A stretch of DNA of 64,000 nucleotides from Phanerochaete sordida (GCA_019973155.2 BPQB01000074.1:62001-126000); one strand, 5' to 3'. Counted from the stretch's first letter, positions 44,989-56,528 are shown. Made by a program: numbers and translations. The notes: generated by a model from the letters alone, not told the origin.

Positions 44989-47168
44989 TAGCTCTTTTAT
45001 AAAACGTCCCTACTATACTAATAAATCGTTTAGCAAAAAACGCTACAAGCCCTAGTTGGCAATATAACGCATTTTCCGGGCATTTACAGGGGTATGTTTT
45101 TAAAAGGGACTGTTTCGGGCGCCTATTTTCGAAACTGTCTGGAAAGCTGCGCAGCTTAACGGAAAGACATATTCCAAAAGGAGACAGCCCAAAAATGGAC
45201 AGGGGAGGAGTTATTCACAAAAGAACGGCGGGGAGCCGAGTCTTTGCGGCTTTAGTGCGGCCTCCCGGTGCCGCCATCAGCGCATCAGCGCCACAAAGGA
45301 GACCCTGACCGGGCCAACCGGGTACCTGTCCGGGAAGCGCCCAATGCGGTCATGGGCATCAATTTCGCTTCTGGGGGCCATTTCTGCTGCTTCTCCTCGC
45401 TCCCCTGGCTTCCTGGGGCCTCTACACTATGTAGATTACTGTTTACTATGTATGTATAGTATAGAGGGAAGACAGGGACCCAATTGAACCGCTGTGGAAT
45501 ATAATAAATGATTGATTATATTTGATTTCGATTTTTCTGGGCCTGAAAGCGGCCTGCAACCCTTTCCACCGGTTCTGAGCCCTTTCCAGCTATGCCAAAG
45601 GGTTATGTAACCCTTAAAGAAGCTAGACGAGAGATTTGGGGGCCTAGGGGTAGCAGGGAAGTGGTAGGGGACCTGCGAGGATCTGCCAAAAAAAGGTGTG
45701 AATATCGTGTGGCAAATGCCTGGATTCTCATCGCATAAGGTCTATAAACTGCCCTGTATACTTGCTTTTGCATCCCCCGCCTTCGTTCCCATGCGATCTT
45801 CAAGATCTGGTCGTTTCCCACGGGCGCTTTTTGGCTGATTTTGACGAAATCGCCCAGATCGCAGCGCAACCGTTGAGAATGGCGCGGGCGCTGTATCTCA
45901 GATCGATTCGCAGTCTATGAAAACGGGGGAGTACAGATTCGCAAGTAAATCGGAGGGGAAATGGTGGATATACATACCTGCAAAAGCGAAAAGTGGCCTT
46001 TGGTTTGCTTCTGGGCACTTCAGAACACCGAAGTGAAAGCAGGTATGTGCCTGGCTGCTGTAGGATAGGAAGACAGGTCCGGACCTCTCAAACATGTCAG
46101 TACATCTTTGTAGGGCTTGTATGTAGCAGGAATTGATCCAATACTGCGTGGATCCTTTTGGGTAGCTGCATATATGGTGTTTTGGGGCCAAAGTGCCCAA
46201 AAATGCGCATTCAAGAGCCAGGAACATTTCATTCCCACTATCCTACAGCTCCGAGACGTTGGATATAGCGTTATATAGCACCCATACACATTGTGGCACA
46301 GCCCCAGCAAGATTGGACCGCTGTGGAAGCTGCAGGAGCCTGGGGAATGCCCCCTGAACGCGATTTTGGAGGGTTTTGACCCCCTGTATAGATTCCCCTA
46401 CGTGTTACACGCGTCAAAACACCTTTCCCATGGTACTACATACCAATGACACGTAAACGACGCGTCCGACACGTCAGGGACGCGATGAGGAAGGTATGGA
46501 AGCCCCTGTCCCTGGCGCATTAATTCCCCGAAATTCGAGGATACTTCCCAGGATATTGCTGGGCCCTAAGACCGCCCTGGGACTCTCCATATGGGCTCTC
46601 CCCATGCTATAGTACCTATACGACGCGCTGTACCGTGCCCACACCCCATTGAAGGCCCAAGGGTGCCCCAGTGCACGCATTTGAAATTCGTTGAAATTCC
46701 AGTTAATTCCGTAATATATTCGCATACCCTGGGGAACCCCCACAGATGAGGTTTAGTACTACAATACCTTCTAGCTACGGTATCTACCACTTTGCCCCAT
46801 GCTCCTGGCTCTGGAGGGAGCAGGGGAGCAGCAGGAATACCCCTGCCAGCCAAATTCTCGCTTATGGCGCTTATTTCCGTTTTGGGCAGGTGCCCAGCTT
46901 GGTGGCGCTAGGGCGCCAAATGCTTTCATCGCCGGCTCCCGGCGGGTATTTTGCGAATAGCGGGCTCAGTTTTGATCGGGAGGGGTCCCTGTCAATGAGA
47001 GATATGATATTTTCTATGTTCTCTACAACTTTGGTTTTCTGACATATGACCCCGGAAAAACATATGCCTTTTTAAAAAGAAGTCCCTCCCCTTTTGGCCC
47101 ACATACCCCTGGTAGCATTTTTTGCAAAACGACTTACTACTATACTAGCTGCTTTTACAAAAACGCTA
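44989..47168. mobile_element. 2.2 kb non-coding DNA element with about 60-base imperfect terminal inverted repeats
   Basis: The left end TAGCTCTTTTATAAAACG...TCGTTTAGCAAAAAACGCTAC (to 45043) matches the inverse of the right end, CGTTTTTGTAAAAGC...TCGTTTTGCAAAAAATGCTAC, over about 60 positions. CATG flanks both sides (44985-44988, 47169-47172), but the word is palindromic, so a target duplication is only likely. Each terminal repeat can also fold on itself (TAGCGTTTTT / AAAAAACGCTA). I recognise no transposase in the interior; the open frames there are short and unlike proteins. The superfamily is unassigned. Confidence 0.65.
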
Positions 47169-47215
47169 CATGGACGGCTGCGGCCAGCGTCATTTTGAGT
47201 CCCCTGGGCAGAGGT

Positions 47216-48388
47216 TCAGGTGAACCGAACGTCAAGTCGGGCGTTGGGGACGTGCCACCCCGGCATGCGCCGGAAGGCCTCCTGCCAGATGTCTTCGATG
47301 GCTGGGCCCTGGTCGGGGGCGCGGTCGATGTCGAGGGACATTTCGATGGTCCGGAGGTTCGGAGCGCGCTGGGTGGTGGTGCTGATGATGTCGGCCAGCA
47401 GGAAGAAGGTGAGGGCCCCGCAGAGGTCGACATAGTTCCTGGGCCTGGAGAGGATGACGATGACGAGGCGCTCGAGGGTCGAAGGGGTCGTCCCTAGCAT
47501 CCTCATGAGGGGCCGGGTGGAGGCCTCGGCCTCGCCGCTCCATTCGCGGGGGGCGAACGGGACCGTGGCGATGAGTTCGCGCATCTCGCTGTTCCTGCCC
47601 AGGTCGATGTGGAGGGCGGGGGCCTCCTCGTACTGATCCGCGTAGACGGGCGCGAGATCGATTGTGAGGCATCTGACGTTTGGGCCTGAGCTGGCGAGGC
47701 ACCTGTTGATGAGGGGTGTCTTGTCCAGGGTGCAATGTCCGAGATGGAGCGTGCTGGCCTTGAGGGTTTTCGTCATGAGGGGGTCTGAGAGTAAGGTGCA
47801 GAAGGGAATGTCGACCTCCTTCGTGACCCGGATCGTGAGGTCGTCTACGTGCGTGGCTGAGGGCAGGAAGCAGACTAGTGCGTCGACCGCGGAGGTGGTT
47901 TCGTTGAGGTCGATGGACAGCGTGCGGACGGTGTTGAGGGCAGGGAAGGTCGGGGCTGCGATGTAGAACCTGAACGGGATGTGGCAGCTTAGCGCTTCCA
48001 GCCTGACGGACTCGAGGCGGGGGAACTTGGCACAGAAGTGAATCACGTCCTCCGGATTGACGACGGCGTCGGAAGGCAGCGCACGGTGCGAGAGGCTGAC
48101 CCGTCCGTTGAAGCGCAGCTGCCGGACGAGTGGGCGTAGGCCTGACTCCGCACCGAACGGCAGCTCAGAGAATTGGAATGCGCGCCCGCCGTGATAGGCC
48201 GGGATGGTGGTGTCGCGAAAGATAGCAGGCCGGGCGAGGTACATGAGTCGCGGACCCAAGTGCGCGAGCCGGAGGGCTTCGACGAGCGTCATGCCTTGGA
48301 CAGCGTCGACAAGGATGGGCTCGAGCACCTCGTCCGGGAGATGCGGCATGGGGCCCTCTTGCTCGCCTGTCGTCTCGCTGTGTTTCAT
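47216..48388 (-). CDS. F-box/LRR-like protein, single exon
   Basis: This 390-residue frame starts MKHSETTGEQEGPMPHLPDEVLEPILVDAV. The LPDEVLEPIL box plus ALRLAHLGPRLMYLARPAIFRDTTI is a classic agaricomycete F-box N-terminus. LRR-like strands follow (FPRLESVRLEALSC, LNTVRTLSIDLNE, ALIRCLTIDLAP-type). The GC-rich codon use fits its surroundings, unlike the AT-rich F-box genes at 13-18 kb. It begins about 45 bases from the right end of the 2.2 kb element. Role inferred: SCF adaptor. Confidence 0.7.
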   Translation of the reverse strand: MKHSETTGEQEGPMPHLPDEVLEPILVDAVQGMTLVEALRLAHLGPRLMYLARPAIFRDTTIPAYHGGRAFQFSELPFGAESGLRPLVRQLRFNGRVSLSHRALPSDAVVNPEDVIHFCAKFPRLESVRLEALSCHIPFRFYIAAPTFPALNTVRTLSIDLNETTSAVDALVCFLPSATHVDDLTIRVTKEVDIPFCTLLSDPLMTKTLKASTLHLGHCTLDKTPLINRCLASSGPNVRCLTIDLAPVYADQYEEAPALHIDLGRNSEMRELIATVPFAPREWSGEAEASTRPLMRMLGTTPSTLERLVIVILSRPRNYVDLCGALTFFLLADIISTTTQRAPNLRTIEMSLDIDRAPDQGPAIEDIWQEAFRRMPGWHVPNARLDVRFT

Positions 48389-49875
48389 GCTGTGAGTCGT
48401 GGTTTGCCGGTGAAGTGGGGCGCGACATACGTCTGGTGCTCTCGCTCGATTCTCGCGCCCGCCAGTCGCCGGAGACGTGCGATGGTTCTGCCCAGGGCTC
48501 GCGTCATGGCCTCTCTGGTGGGCATTGTTCGGTTTGTGGCTGGGGTATGGATGAGTTCTGGTCGCTTATGTGGTGTCAGGACGTGTCTGCCAGTGTCTGC
48601 CACTCACGCAAGCGCCTTCGCGTAACGTCGGCTGCCCGCATGCGCGAGAGTCAGCCTTCGCCCGCTCGCATGGGCCATCGTCGGCCTGTAGTGCGGGTTC
48701 CTTGCGAGCCGCGTTGCCCCGCCGGGCGTGCTGCTTCTGGGGTCCGCGCCCTCCGAGTGCTAAGTGGTCGTGATACGCCCGCACTCGGTGGATCTGTGTG
48801 CGGGGAAATGGCGGTGAGCTGTTGCTCGCGTGCCGTTAGTCGGTGTCTTACGAGTGCGGCCGACCAGTTAATATATCCATACTGGTGCGGGTGTGATGCC
48901 GTAGCCGTCGCGGTGAGGGGCAGCGTGATGTCGTTGATTCTTTGTTCCCTTTTCGTGTCGCCGGAGGCGGGTTAAGGCCCGGCCTCCGTATGGTGGCCAG
49001 TACGCCTGTGCCCGTCATCGGTTTGCGGCCCTGTGTGTGGCGTGAGTGGTTTAGGGAGACCCGCCCGCCCCAAACGAGGAGGGGGGGCGTGACTCTGTCT
49101 GCGCGCTGGAGGCGCGCCGCGTCGGTGTCGGCTCCGCGTGGCGGCGTGAATCTCGTAGTCGCGGTGATGGCGGGAACTCGCGGGCGGTGAAAAGCTCCCA
49201 CGTTTTAGCCGGAGATCGCGCTGTCGGTTTCAGGGCTGTGCCCACATGGTGGTGGTTGCCCTGTCCCCCCGATGCCCAGCGCCTCCGGTTGGGGCCGTAG
49301 GTAAATCGGGCGAGCCCTAACCAATATGGCAATTCCTGGTTCATGACGCCGCGAATAGATTAAATTCTTCGCTTCAGTTGCATGTTGGCGCCGCACTCCG
49401 GTCCCTGCAGCGTTTGCTTCGCCATCAGAAAGTCGTCGAAGGTTTGGTAGGTGGCAGGTTCTCGATGTGGGCTCCAAGTCGCCGTGTTTGTTTGACGCTT
49501 CTTCCTTATTTTAGTAATTGTTGGCGTTCCGTCGGTCGTGTCCCGCTTTGTTCTGACGCGGCCGCCGTCGATTCCCCAAGGTCGCTAGGGTCTAGAATGA
49601 GACCTTGCGGCCCTATGCCGTAGGCGTCCCTGCTTTCCGGCTGCGGTGCCTCAGCGTTGTCCACGCCGCTGTCGCTTGTCTTTGATGGTCGCGCGGGATG
49701 CTGTTGGCGCGTGTGCGTTCCGCTCACTGTTCCATTCTTTCGCCCGCCCTAGCTTTTTCACGTCCGCCCGTAGGTCCCATTTGTCAGACGAATGCTTCGG
49801 CTCGTGCGGCCGGTGTTTATTCCCGCTCGGGCTGTGTGACTCCCAGCGGTGAGCTACATTCTCTGGTAGGCCCCC
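48389..49875. other. GC-rich gap between two F-box-like genes, nothing recognised
   Basis: Several long open frames on both strands reflect high GC and show no domain-like pattern. No repeat borders found. Confidence 0.35.
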
Positions 49876-50991
49876 TCAAGCGAGCGTGAGCGTGGGCCTG
49901 AGCTCTTCGCATGTTTCTCTCCAGGTCCGGCTTCGTTCCAGGATGTGTCCCCAATGCGCCGCTCTGTCAGTCGCACTGGAGCCCTGAGTTCCCGCCGTGA
50001 ACGTGATCTTAACTTGGACGCGGAGGAGCGGGGCGAGGAGGGCCCGTACTGGGAAGCGCGCCATCGCTTTGATGAACGCTCCCCGCGTGTCGCACTCGTT
50101 CCAGAACACGACGTGTACCTCCTCGACGCGTTTGGGTATTGAGCGGAGCATGTCCCGGGCGGGCGAGAGGTGCGCGGAGGGGTCGTACCCGCTCGTGTAG
50201 CCAAGGATGGGGATGTAGACGTCCAGCTCTCGCAGCTGGTGCAGGCCGGTGAGGTCAGCACGAACCGGTCCGAGAATTTCGTAGTGGAGTTGTGGGGTGG
50301 GGAAGAGTTCGATGCTGAGGTGTCTGAGGGTCGACGCGGTTTTTCTGAGGAGGACGTTGATGCCGTCGAGCTGGTCAACGCCGCTGCGTTTGACTCGCAG
50401 CTCGCGGATGGGTAGGTCGCGGCGGCGGAGGTAGTGCTGCAGGTGGGCCATGCTGACCGAGTCGAGCTGTCCGTCTGGTCCTTCGATGTTAAGAGTTTGG
50501 AGGTTACGGAAGCGTGTGGCCACGCTGGCGACTGCGGGCAAGGTGACCTCAATGGCGGGAGATGCGATGGTGAGGGAGTGGACCGTGTCGGGCCCCATAG
50601 GTGCGTCTTGCGCGAATGGGCCCTCCAGGGCAACGTCGAGGCCCCTGAGAGTGACGTCGGTGACGAAGGGCGTGGCGTTGCAGAGGTCCATGATTTCCCG
50701 AGGGGAGATGATTCTGTCTTGAATGTCTCTCTGGTCGTCGGAGAGGCCGCGCTCGGAGATCGTGAGTCGGCATACGTATTCCGCTTGGTATTTTGAGCTG
50801 GCGAACCAGGCTATCGCGTTCGCGACCGGTGGGCCTTCGTCTGCGACGTAGACGGTGGTGTTTCGCATCAGCTCTGGGACGATGGCTGCAGCGAAGGCTC
50901 TTGCAGTGCCCGCCAGGGCCCAAGCGTCGTCGCGCGTTCCGTGCGTGAGGACCGCGCTGACAATACCCCCGAGGGCATGTTTCTGCTTCAC
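49876..50991 (-). CDS. F-box-family protein with degenerate F-box
   Basis: This 371-residue frame has MKQKHALGGIVSAVLTHGTR then WALAGTARAFAAAIVPELMR, the second half of an F-box-like pattern without the first LPxEl box. LRR-like segments follow: VTDVTLRGLDVAL, FRNLQTLNIEGPDG, LPIRELRVKRSG, LHQLRELDVYIP. It ends in a charged tail. It is near and codirectional with the 47.2-48.4 kb gene and similar in length and layout, so the two are probably distant paralogues. The start is uncertain and an upstream exon may be missing. Confidence 0.6.
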   Translation of the reverse strand: MKQKHALGGIVSAVLTHGTRDDAWALAGTARAFAAAIVPELMRNTTVYVADEGPPVANAIAWFASSKYQAEYVCRLTISERGLSDDQRDIQDRIISPREIMDLCNATPFVTDVTLRGLDVALEGPFAQDAPMGPDTVHSLTIASPAIEVTLPAVASVATRFRNLQTLNIEGPDGQLDSVSMAHLQHYLRRRDLPIRELRVKRSGVDQLDGINVLLRKTASTLRHLSIELFPTPQLHYEILGPVRADLTGLHQLRELDVYIPILGYTSGYDPSAHLSPARDMLRSIPKRVEEVHVVFWNECDTRGAFIKAMARFPVRALLAPLLRVQVKITFTAGTQGSSATDRAAHWGHILERSRTWRETCEELRPTLTLA

Positions 50992-51455
50992 TTCTCGGGT
51001 CAGCGACGTTCACAGGTTGGTCATGTCCGTTGGGCCTACTGATGTGTCCGATGAGCGACATTGCACGCGGTGGGCCGACGTTTCTTGTCGCCTTGGTGGC
51101 CTGCGCAGCGTAAGTTCAGTGTTGCTGCCTGGGCGAGCCGCCTGCGGTGTTAGAGCTGCGCTGCTGGTTGGCGTCCGCCCGGTCGTTTCCTCTGTTTAGC
51201 TCATTTTCGTAAGGTTGCCTATTGGTAGGCCACCTCTCCGATTAGCTTTGCTCGTGATCCCTGTGCGCGTTGCCGCCGTTTTTGTTTCTCTAGCGGCCCA
51301 CTTTACTCTGTTTCTTAGGGTTTGGTCGGGTACCATGTTTTATTACTCGAGCGGGTAGTATACTAAGGAGCGGCGGAGAGCTACAGCCCCGTCTGACGCG
51401 TTCCCATTCTCCTCAAGCCCTATCTTGTGGTTAGGCTTGGCCGGTGATGTCCGTG

Positions 51456-52030
51456 CTAATGTTCTGCTCGTCGTATTGCTGCTGGTGATCCTATGAGCGT
51501 GTATAGGAGGCATGAGGAAGCCTGGCGTACCTCGGACTGCGCCAGCTTTGTGAAGTGTCCTGGCGATGGGCCGTTCATGTGCCTTAGAGCGTACAGAGCC
51601 CTGTCAATTTTGAATTGGCGGGTCCGATTGGAGAACCGGTAGCGTTCGACGGCTGACGGCTTCGCCGATCGAGACGGGACTGCAACGTAGCAGTTGCTGA
51701 TCTCTTCGCCCACAGTCCTCTCGAGGCGGAAGATGTAGTGGTCGAAGGCCATGGCGGCGACCTCCTTGACTTGGGCGAGGCCGCGGGCGCCTTCAATTTG
51801 GACCCAGAGTCCGTGGCGGATTTTGTCGCCTGGGAGTTGGGTAAGGACGAGGGGAACGGCTGGGGACGAGAGCAGGCCATGGATGTATCGGGCTTCATCC
51901 TCGGAGCACTTGCAGCCCGCCGGGCTGAGCGTGCGCCACGCTGGATGCGGGCTGACGTGTAGGGTAGTCGGGGCTTGTCGCGCTGGACGAAGGCTGCGGA
52001 GGGCTGTGGGAGTAGGCTCATATCAGTTCT
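51456..52030 (-). CDS. Unidentified reading frame, partial
   Basis: The minus-strand frame from an upstream TGA (about 52022) is open to 51456. It codes YEPTPTALRSLRPAR, then CKCSEDEARYIHGLLSS, LPGDKIRHGLWVQIEGARGL, AQVKEVAAMAFDHYIFRLER and CYVAVPSRSAKPSAVERYRF. The composition looks protein-like, with balanced hydrophobics and clear helix/strand runs, whereas the other frames here are Arg/Ser-rich. There is no Met before MAFDHY, so it is an exon or a remnant. Function unknown. Confidence 0.35.
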
Positions 52031-53265
52031 CCTGTAGGGGCTTATTGGAGGAGTTCCGCGCCGTCGGCCAAGACTGACCTATGGGGCCTGGCATGGTGTA
52101 GCAGGATGTAATGAGCGTTGTGGTTTGTTGACTGTCGTGTGGGTGGTTTGGGCTGGTGGTGTCCCATGTTGGGCCCGCGTTTTAACCCGGCCCTGGTGTT
52201 GGGCGTTTCTCTGGCTGTCATTTTGTGTGTGATACGTGAGCTGCGGTGAGGACGGTGCTTCGCGAAGCTTAAGGCGTGGCAGCCGCAAGGATTAGCATAT
52301 GTCTGTGTCTCACCGTGAGCGGGTGACATGGCCGTACACTTACGAGGTCTGTCCCTGTCGTGTCTGGCCGGGTGGACACGGTGGTTGTCGGTGTCAGTAT
52401 GTGGCCCGTGGGTCAGCAGGTCGGTCGCTATTACGCCGAATCTGGTGCGGGAGCGCCCATCCGCCTCCGGGCCGTGCGCTGATGCGCCGCTGTAACCAGC
52501 GCAACGTCGGGACCCCCGCGCGCGCTATTCTTGGCTCGCGAGGAGCGCCCCGTACCTCCAAGGCGCCGGCAGCATAGGCGCCTGTTGTATGGGTGACGCG
52601 TCGTCCTCAAGCCCGGGGCAGGTGGGGCGAGTCGGGGTATCGCTCAGGCTCATTGACTTGCAGGCACGCTGGTCTTCCTCTTCAGCGTTGTCTGGGCTTT
52701 GTTGCGGGCTCGTCTGCTACGTCCAGACAGGGTTGCAGCTCAGTACAGTTCGCGCTACGAGTGCGTCGTTGGAGGGTGGGTGCCTGGGGTGTGCGTCGTA
52801 CTTCGGGACCTGCTGTTGCTCCCGTCGGCGATACTTTCGCGCTTGGGGTCTCGTTCAGCAGTCTGGTCGGCCCAGGTCGTTCGACTATGGGGTTGGTCCG
52901 TGGGGCCTTGCGCCCTTGCCCGCTGAGTCTGCGAGCACGTTGTTGCGGTCTATCATCATCACACACCGCTACGGGGCGCAGTGTCGCAGCTTTCACGTTC
53001 TTATGTCACTCTTTTTCGGGGCCCCTGGGGTTCTGGGTACGTTGTTATGAGTGCTCGGTTCGTCTCATGGGCCGCAAGGCTACGTTTTTAGGACTGGGTC
53101 TGTCCAAGCGCCTCTCCTCATGGTGGTGGTAGGAGATCAAGGGGCGCTCATCGGGGTTGTATCGCGACGCGTATTTACGCCAGATGCCATCCACGGCGGT
53201 GTTGCGCTGCATGGAGCAGCAGGGAGCAGCTCGGGCCTCCTACGCGCTCGCCTGTAGTCTCGTTC
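52031..53265. other. GC-rich stretch, nothing recognised
   Basis: No supported gene. Open frames on both strands lack protein-like patterns. Confidence 0.35.
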
Positions 53266-53372
53266 CCAGACGTTCGATCCCCACCTGAACCAAACTCCGA
53301 CAGGACCAGCCTGTCGGGAACCTAATCGGGTCTACAACCCGTGAAAGGTTCAGTTGGGGATCGAACGTCTGG
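53266..53372. repeat. Long hairpin with two inner hairpins (three-way junction)
   Basis: CCAGACGTTCGATCCCCA at the left pairs with TGGGGATCGAACGTCTGG at the right, a stem of about 26 bases with one mismatch. The loop contains CCGACAGGACCAGCCTGTCGG (8-base stem) and CGGGTCTACAACCCG (5-base stem). GTTCGATCC resembles a pol III B-box on both strands. It could be a structured RNA, a tRNA-related relic or a MITE. Confidence 0.7.
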
Positions 53373-54148
53373 TGAGTTTGAACCGCGCGGGTGTGGGTCA
53401 TCCCCCACGTGGCCTCGTCGCGTACTACTTTCACGGCCGGACGCCTGCTCCTTCCCCGCGCATACCACCATAGTCCGTCTCCTCCACCCTCCCTATCTAT
53501 GCCACACCGCGCCTAGCTAGCTCTATCCACCGAGCGGCCGCCAGCAGACGCGATCTCCTCTCCGCCATGGTCGCAATTCTCGCAGACAGCAACCAATACT
53601 TCGACTTGCGTCAAGCTCTGCATGACACGCGTTCCGCGAAGGCTGCGGAGCGCGACAGCCTTCTAACTATCGCGTAAAGCGTGGCGTACATCCTCAGATT
53701 CCGCCAGAAGGCCGGCTAGGAAGGGCGGCGACAATGGCCTTCAAGTGCGTAGCTGGAGTTATGCATATATGCGCCCATCTGACAGGCTGCCCACCAGTGC
53801 GCATGAAGCCGTCATTGAGCAGGCAGTATCTCGGAAGGTAAGCTCGCGATTGCTCCCCCGATATCTCCGCCATCTCACGGTCCTAGTCATCGTGTATAGA
53901 GCTCAGTTCACGCGGTGTCCCTCCCCCGCCAGGAGCCGCGGTGACGCGGTCCTATGCCTCAGTCCGAAGCTTCAGCCCCATATTCTAGCCAACATTATCA
54001 TATTGTACAACTATATACATGTTCTCAATGGAATGGCAGTGCACTCTTATCCATGGCGACGGGAGGAGGGTGCGAGAGTAGGGCAGCAGCGAGCTGAGCG
54101 TCGGCACGTGGGGATGACCCACACCCGCACGGTTCAATTTCACCAGAC
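53367..54148. mobile_element. 782-base element with about 48-base terminal inverted repeats
   Basis: GTCTGGTGAGTTTGAACCG...GGGTGTGGGTCATCCCC at the left is matched in inverse at 54101-54148. No transposase is recognised in between and no target duplication could be fixed, so mobility is inferred from the inverted repeats only. Confidence 0.45.
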
Positions 54149-55592
54149 TTTGTAGCGCAGGTAGGGCTTCGCCATATTAAATCTCCGCCGATGCCCGCAC
54201 CGGCAGCATTGATCGCAGATCAACTCCGCAAGGAGGCTGCCGTGGATGCGCTCGCAAAGGCAGGGAACGAGACTAGCTCGCCTGCGCCACGAAGCCTTCG
54301 GAGTTTCAAGAGCTTCGGCGCTCGGGCGCCGGCTGGTCTTTCTTCCGCTCTCCTCCAAACTCACGCGAGTCACTCACACGCAAGTCCGGATCTGGCGGAT
54401 GTGGCCGAGGATGTACCTACAACAGCCCGTAGGTCCCGTGCCTAGAGCGCTGCCGGACTTACCCTGCACCGCCACGCTCGCCGCCGCGGGCGCGCGACGG
54501 GCCAGCGAAGAGTCAGAACGCCGCGCCGCACGCGACGTGCCTCTCGAGCGACCTTATGCGCGCGACACCCGTGCGCGACTGTGCCATTGGCGGTGTACTG
54601 CAGTGCATGCGTGTCCACGGCCGGGTTCGCAGCGAACCCACCCTAGATCCAATGCGCCCACGACCGCACCTCGCAACAATGCCCGCAGCCGTTTACTGTT
54701 CCGAATTCGCGTTCGGAACTGTGTTACAACCATCGGGCACAGTTCTCTGCAGGTATTCCTTGACCCGCTAAATGCTCAGACTAGCAGCTTGTAGGACACG
54801 CCGCGCGCACGACGCCAGCGCGCCCCGGCCGCACGCCAACGCCGTGGCGCTCTACAGCTCTTACGGACAAGCACCCCGCGCCGAGCTCACTTCCGGGCGG
54901 CCCGCGATCCCCACCGCACCTTCTCTTACCCCTGCACCAGGGAAACCGAGCAGGTGCCCACACGTCTTTCGACGCTCCCGCCCCAGCCTCCGACCGCGCG
55001 CGGCCCTGAGACATGGGCTCGTGCGCCGCACCGGGGCGCACGGCGGCGCGTGGTGGCGCGCTACGAATGCGTCAGTCGCGGTCCGTGCGGCGTTGGGCGT
55101 GTCGGACGAACTAGCGGGCGCGTTCGCCTCCGTGTCGGACGAAGCACGCGCGAGTGCGGTCGCAATCTGACGCTGCTGGCCGCACGGAGAGGCAAGCGTG
55201 ACGCTTTCTTGTGGCACAATCAAGCATCTGACGTCTACAGACGGTTCACTGGCGACGGACGCCATCATCTGGCCCCCGGTGCTCGTGATGGCACACTGGG
55301 ATGGGGGACGCGCATCACGCTTGCGGCGCGCATCGGTGATGTGCTGGCTAATGTCCGTGGCTGAGCGACAATTGATTCGCTGACACCTGCGGTGGAGTGC
55401 CGAGAAGGTGGTCCACGACCTACATCCAGTGTCGCCAGCTAACTATTCTGTCATTAGGCACGTTAGCTATCGCCCCAATCACTCCCGACGAAGCAGTTTG
55501 GGGCAGACGCCACATGCGAGCTGCTACCTCTGCCGCGCACAGCGCCGCCACCCAGAAAGCCCGGATACGGCTTGCCAAGGCGCCCCGCGACA
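54149..55592. other. GC-rich stretch, nothing recognised
   Basis: Overlapping open frames on both strands are Arg/Ala/Pro-rich and look like GC artefacts. No RNA gene or repeat border seen. Confidence 0.35.
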
Positions 55593-55598
55593 TATATA
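55593..55598 (+). promoter_or_regulatory. TATA box of secreted-protein gene A
   Basis: CATATATAGA lies 82-87 bases before the ATG at 55680, a normal distance for a fungal TATA promoter. Confidence 0.5.
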
Positions 55599-55679
55599 GA
55601 CCCCAAACGCGACTCTCAAATCTCCAGAACAACCTCGCTCTCTGCTGCACCCCATCCAGCTCGCACACACCCGATCGCC

Positions 55680-56528
55680 ATGCTCATGCGCACCACCACC
55701 CTGCTCGCCGCCTCCACCCTCGCCTTCGTCGGCGCGCACGCCGAGAGCCACACCGTGCACTTTGTGAACAAGTGCGCTCCCCTCTTCCTTGCTCCATCCT
55801 ATGCGCTGACGCCGTGCGTGCCCTCCGCCCAGGTGCGGCTACGGCACGGTGCGTCGCGCGCGGCCTAGCGTAGCCCGCGGGCGGAGCTAATGCATGTGGT
55901 GCGCGCAGCCGCTGCTCAAGGCCGCCGGCCGCACGCTCTCGACGGGCGCGGACTACCGCAGCAGCGGGCCGCTCGTCGCCGCCATCGCGTGCGTCGTCCT
56001 TCCCCTCCCACCCGCTCCCCTCCTCTCCTCGTCCGCCGCCCTCACTCGCCCCCCGCTGATTCGGCGCTGGGCAGCTTCCTGCAGACCGGGCACTGCGGCG
56101 ACAACGGCGAGGGCTGCACGCTGCTCGAGACGACGCTCCAGAACCCGACGCGTCCCGGCGGCGGCTCGAGCAGCGACGTCTCGCTCATCCCGCCGTGCGT
56201 CCGCGCCCGCCTCCTTGACTATTCTGGCTGACGGTGCGGATGGTTAGCCACAAGTTCAGCGTCGCGTCCGGCTTTGGATATTATGGCGGGTGCGACGGCG
56301 CGGGCGCGGACTGTAATTGCTTTACGCTGCGCATTTGAGAGGGATGGCTGACGAAGGTGCGCTGCAGGCAAAGACGCGAACTGCCCGACCGCGTTCCGCA
56401 AGCCGGACGACACGCACGTGCAGGTCGCGTGCCAGAGCAACGACGTGCGTCGCGCGCGCCTTCGCCTCTCCTGCACCAACTGATGCATCTGCGCGCAGGT
56501 CAACCTCGCGATCACGTTCTGCGAGTAG
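55680..56528 (+). CDS. Small secreted 'glycopeptide'-family protein A
   Basis: MLMRTTTLLAASTLAFVGAHA is a signal peptide, followed by ESHTVHFVNKCGYGTPLLKA. Splicing five or six short introns (most with GTGCG donors) gives GRTLSTGADYRSSGPLVAAI, FLQTGHCGDNGEGCTLLETT, PGGGSSSDVSLIPPHKFSVA, GFGYYGGCDGAGADC, NCPTAFRKPDDTHVQVACQS and DVNLAITFCE-stop (56526-56528). The even spacing of about eight Cys points to disulfides. This is the basidiomycete family often labelled 'glycopeptide'. It is a secreted protein of unknown role with a thaumatin-like flavour (HFVNKC..GTP), which is only a resemblance. Confidence 0.75.

Noticed and set aside
44985..47172. Chromovirus simply interrupted by the 2.2 kb element
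   Set aside because: The missing RT/RNase H part does not resume beyond the element; the next sequence is an F-box-like gene.
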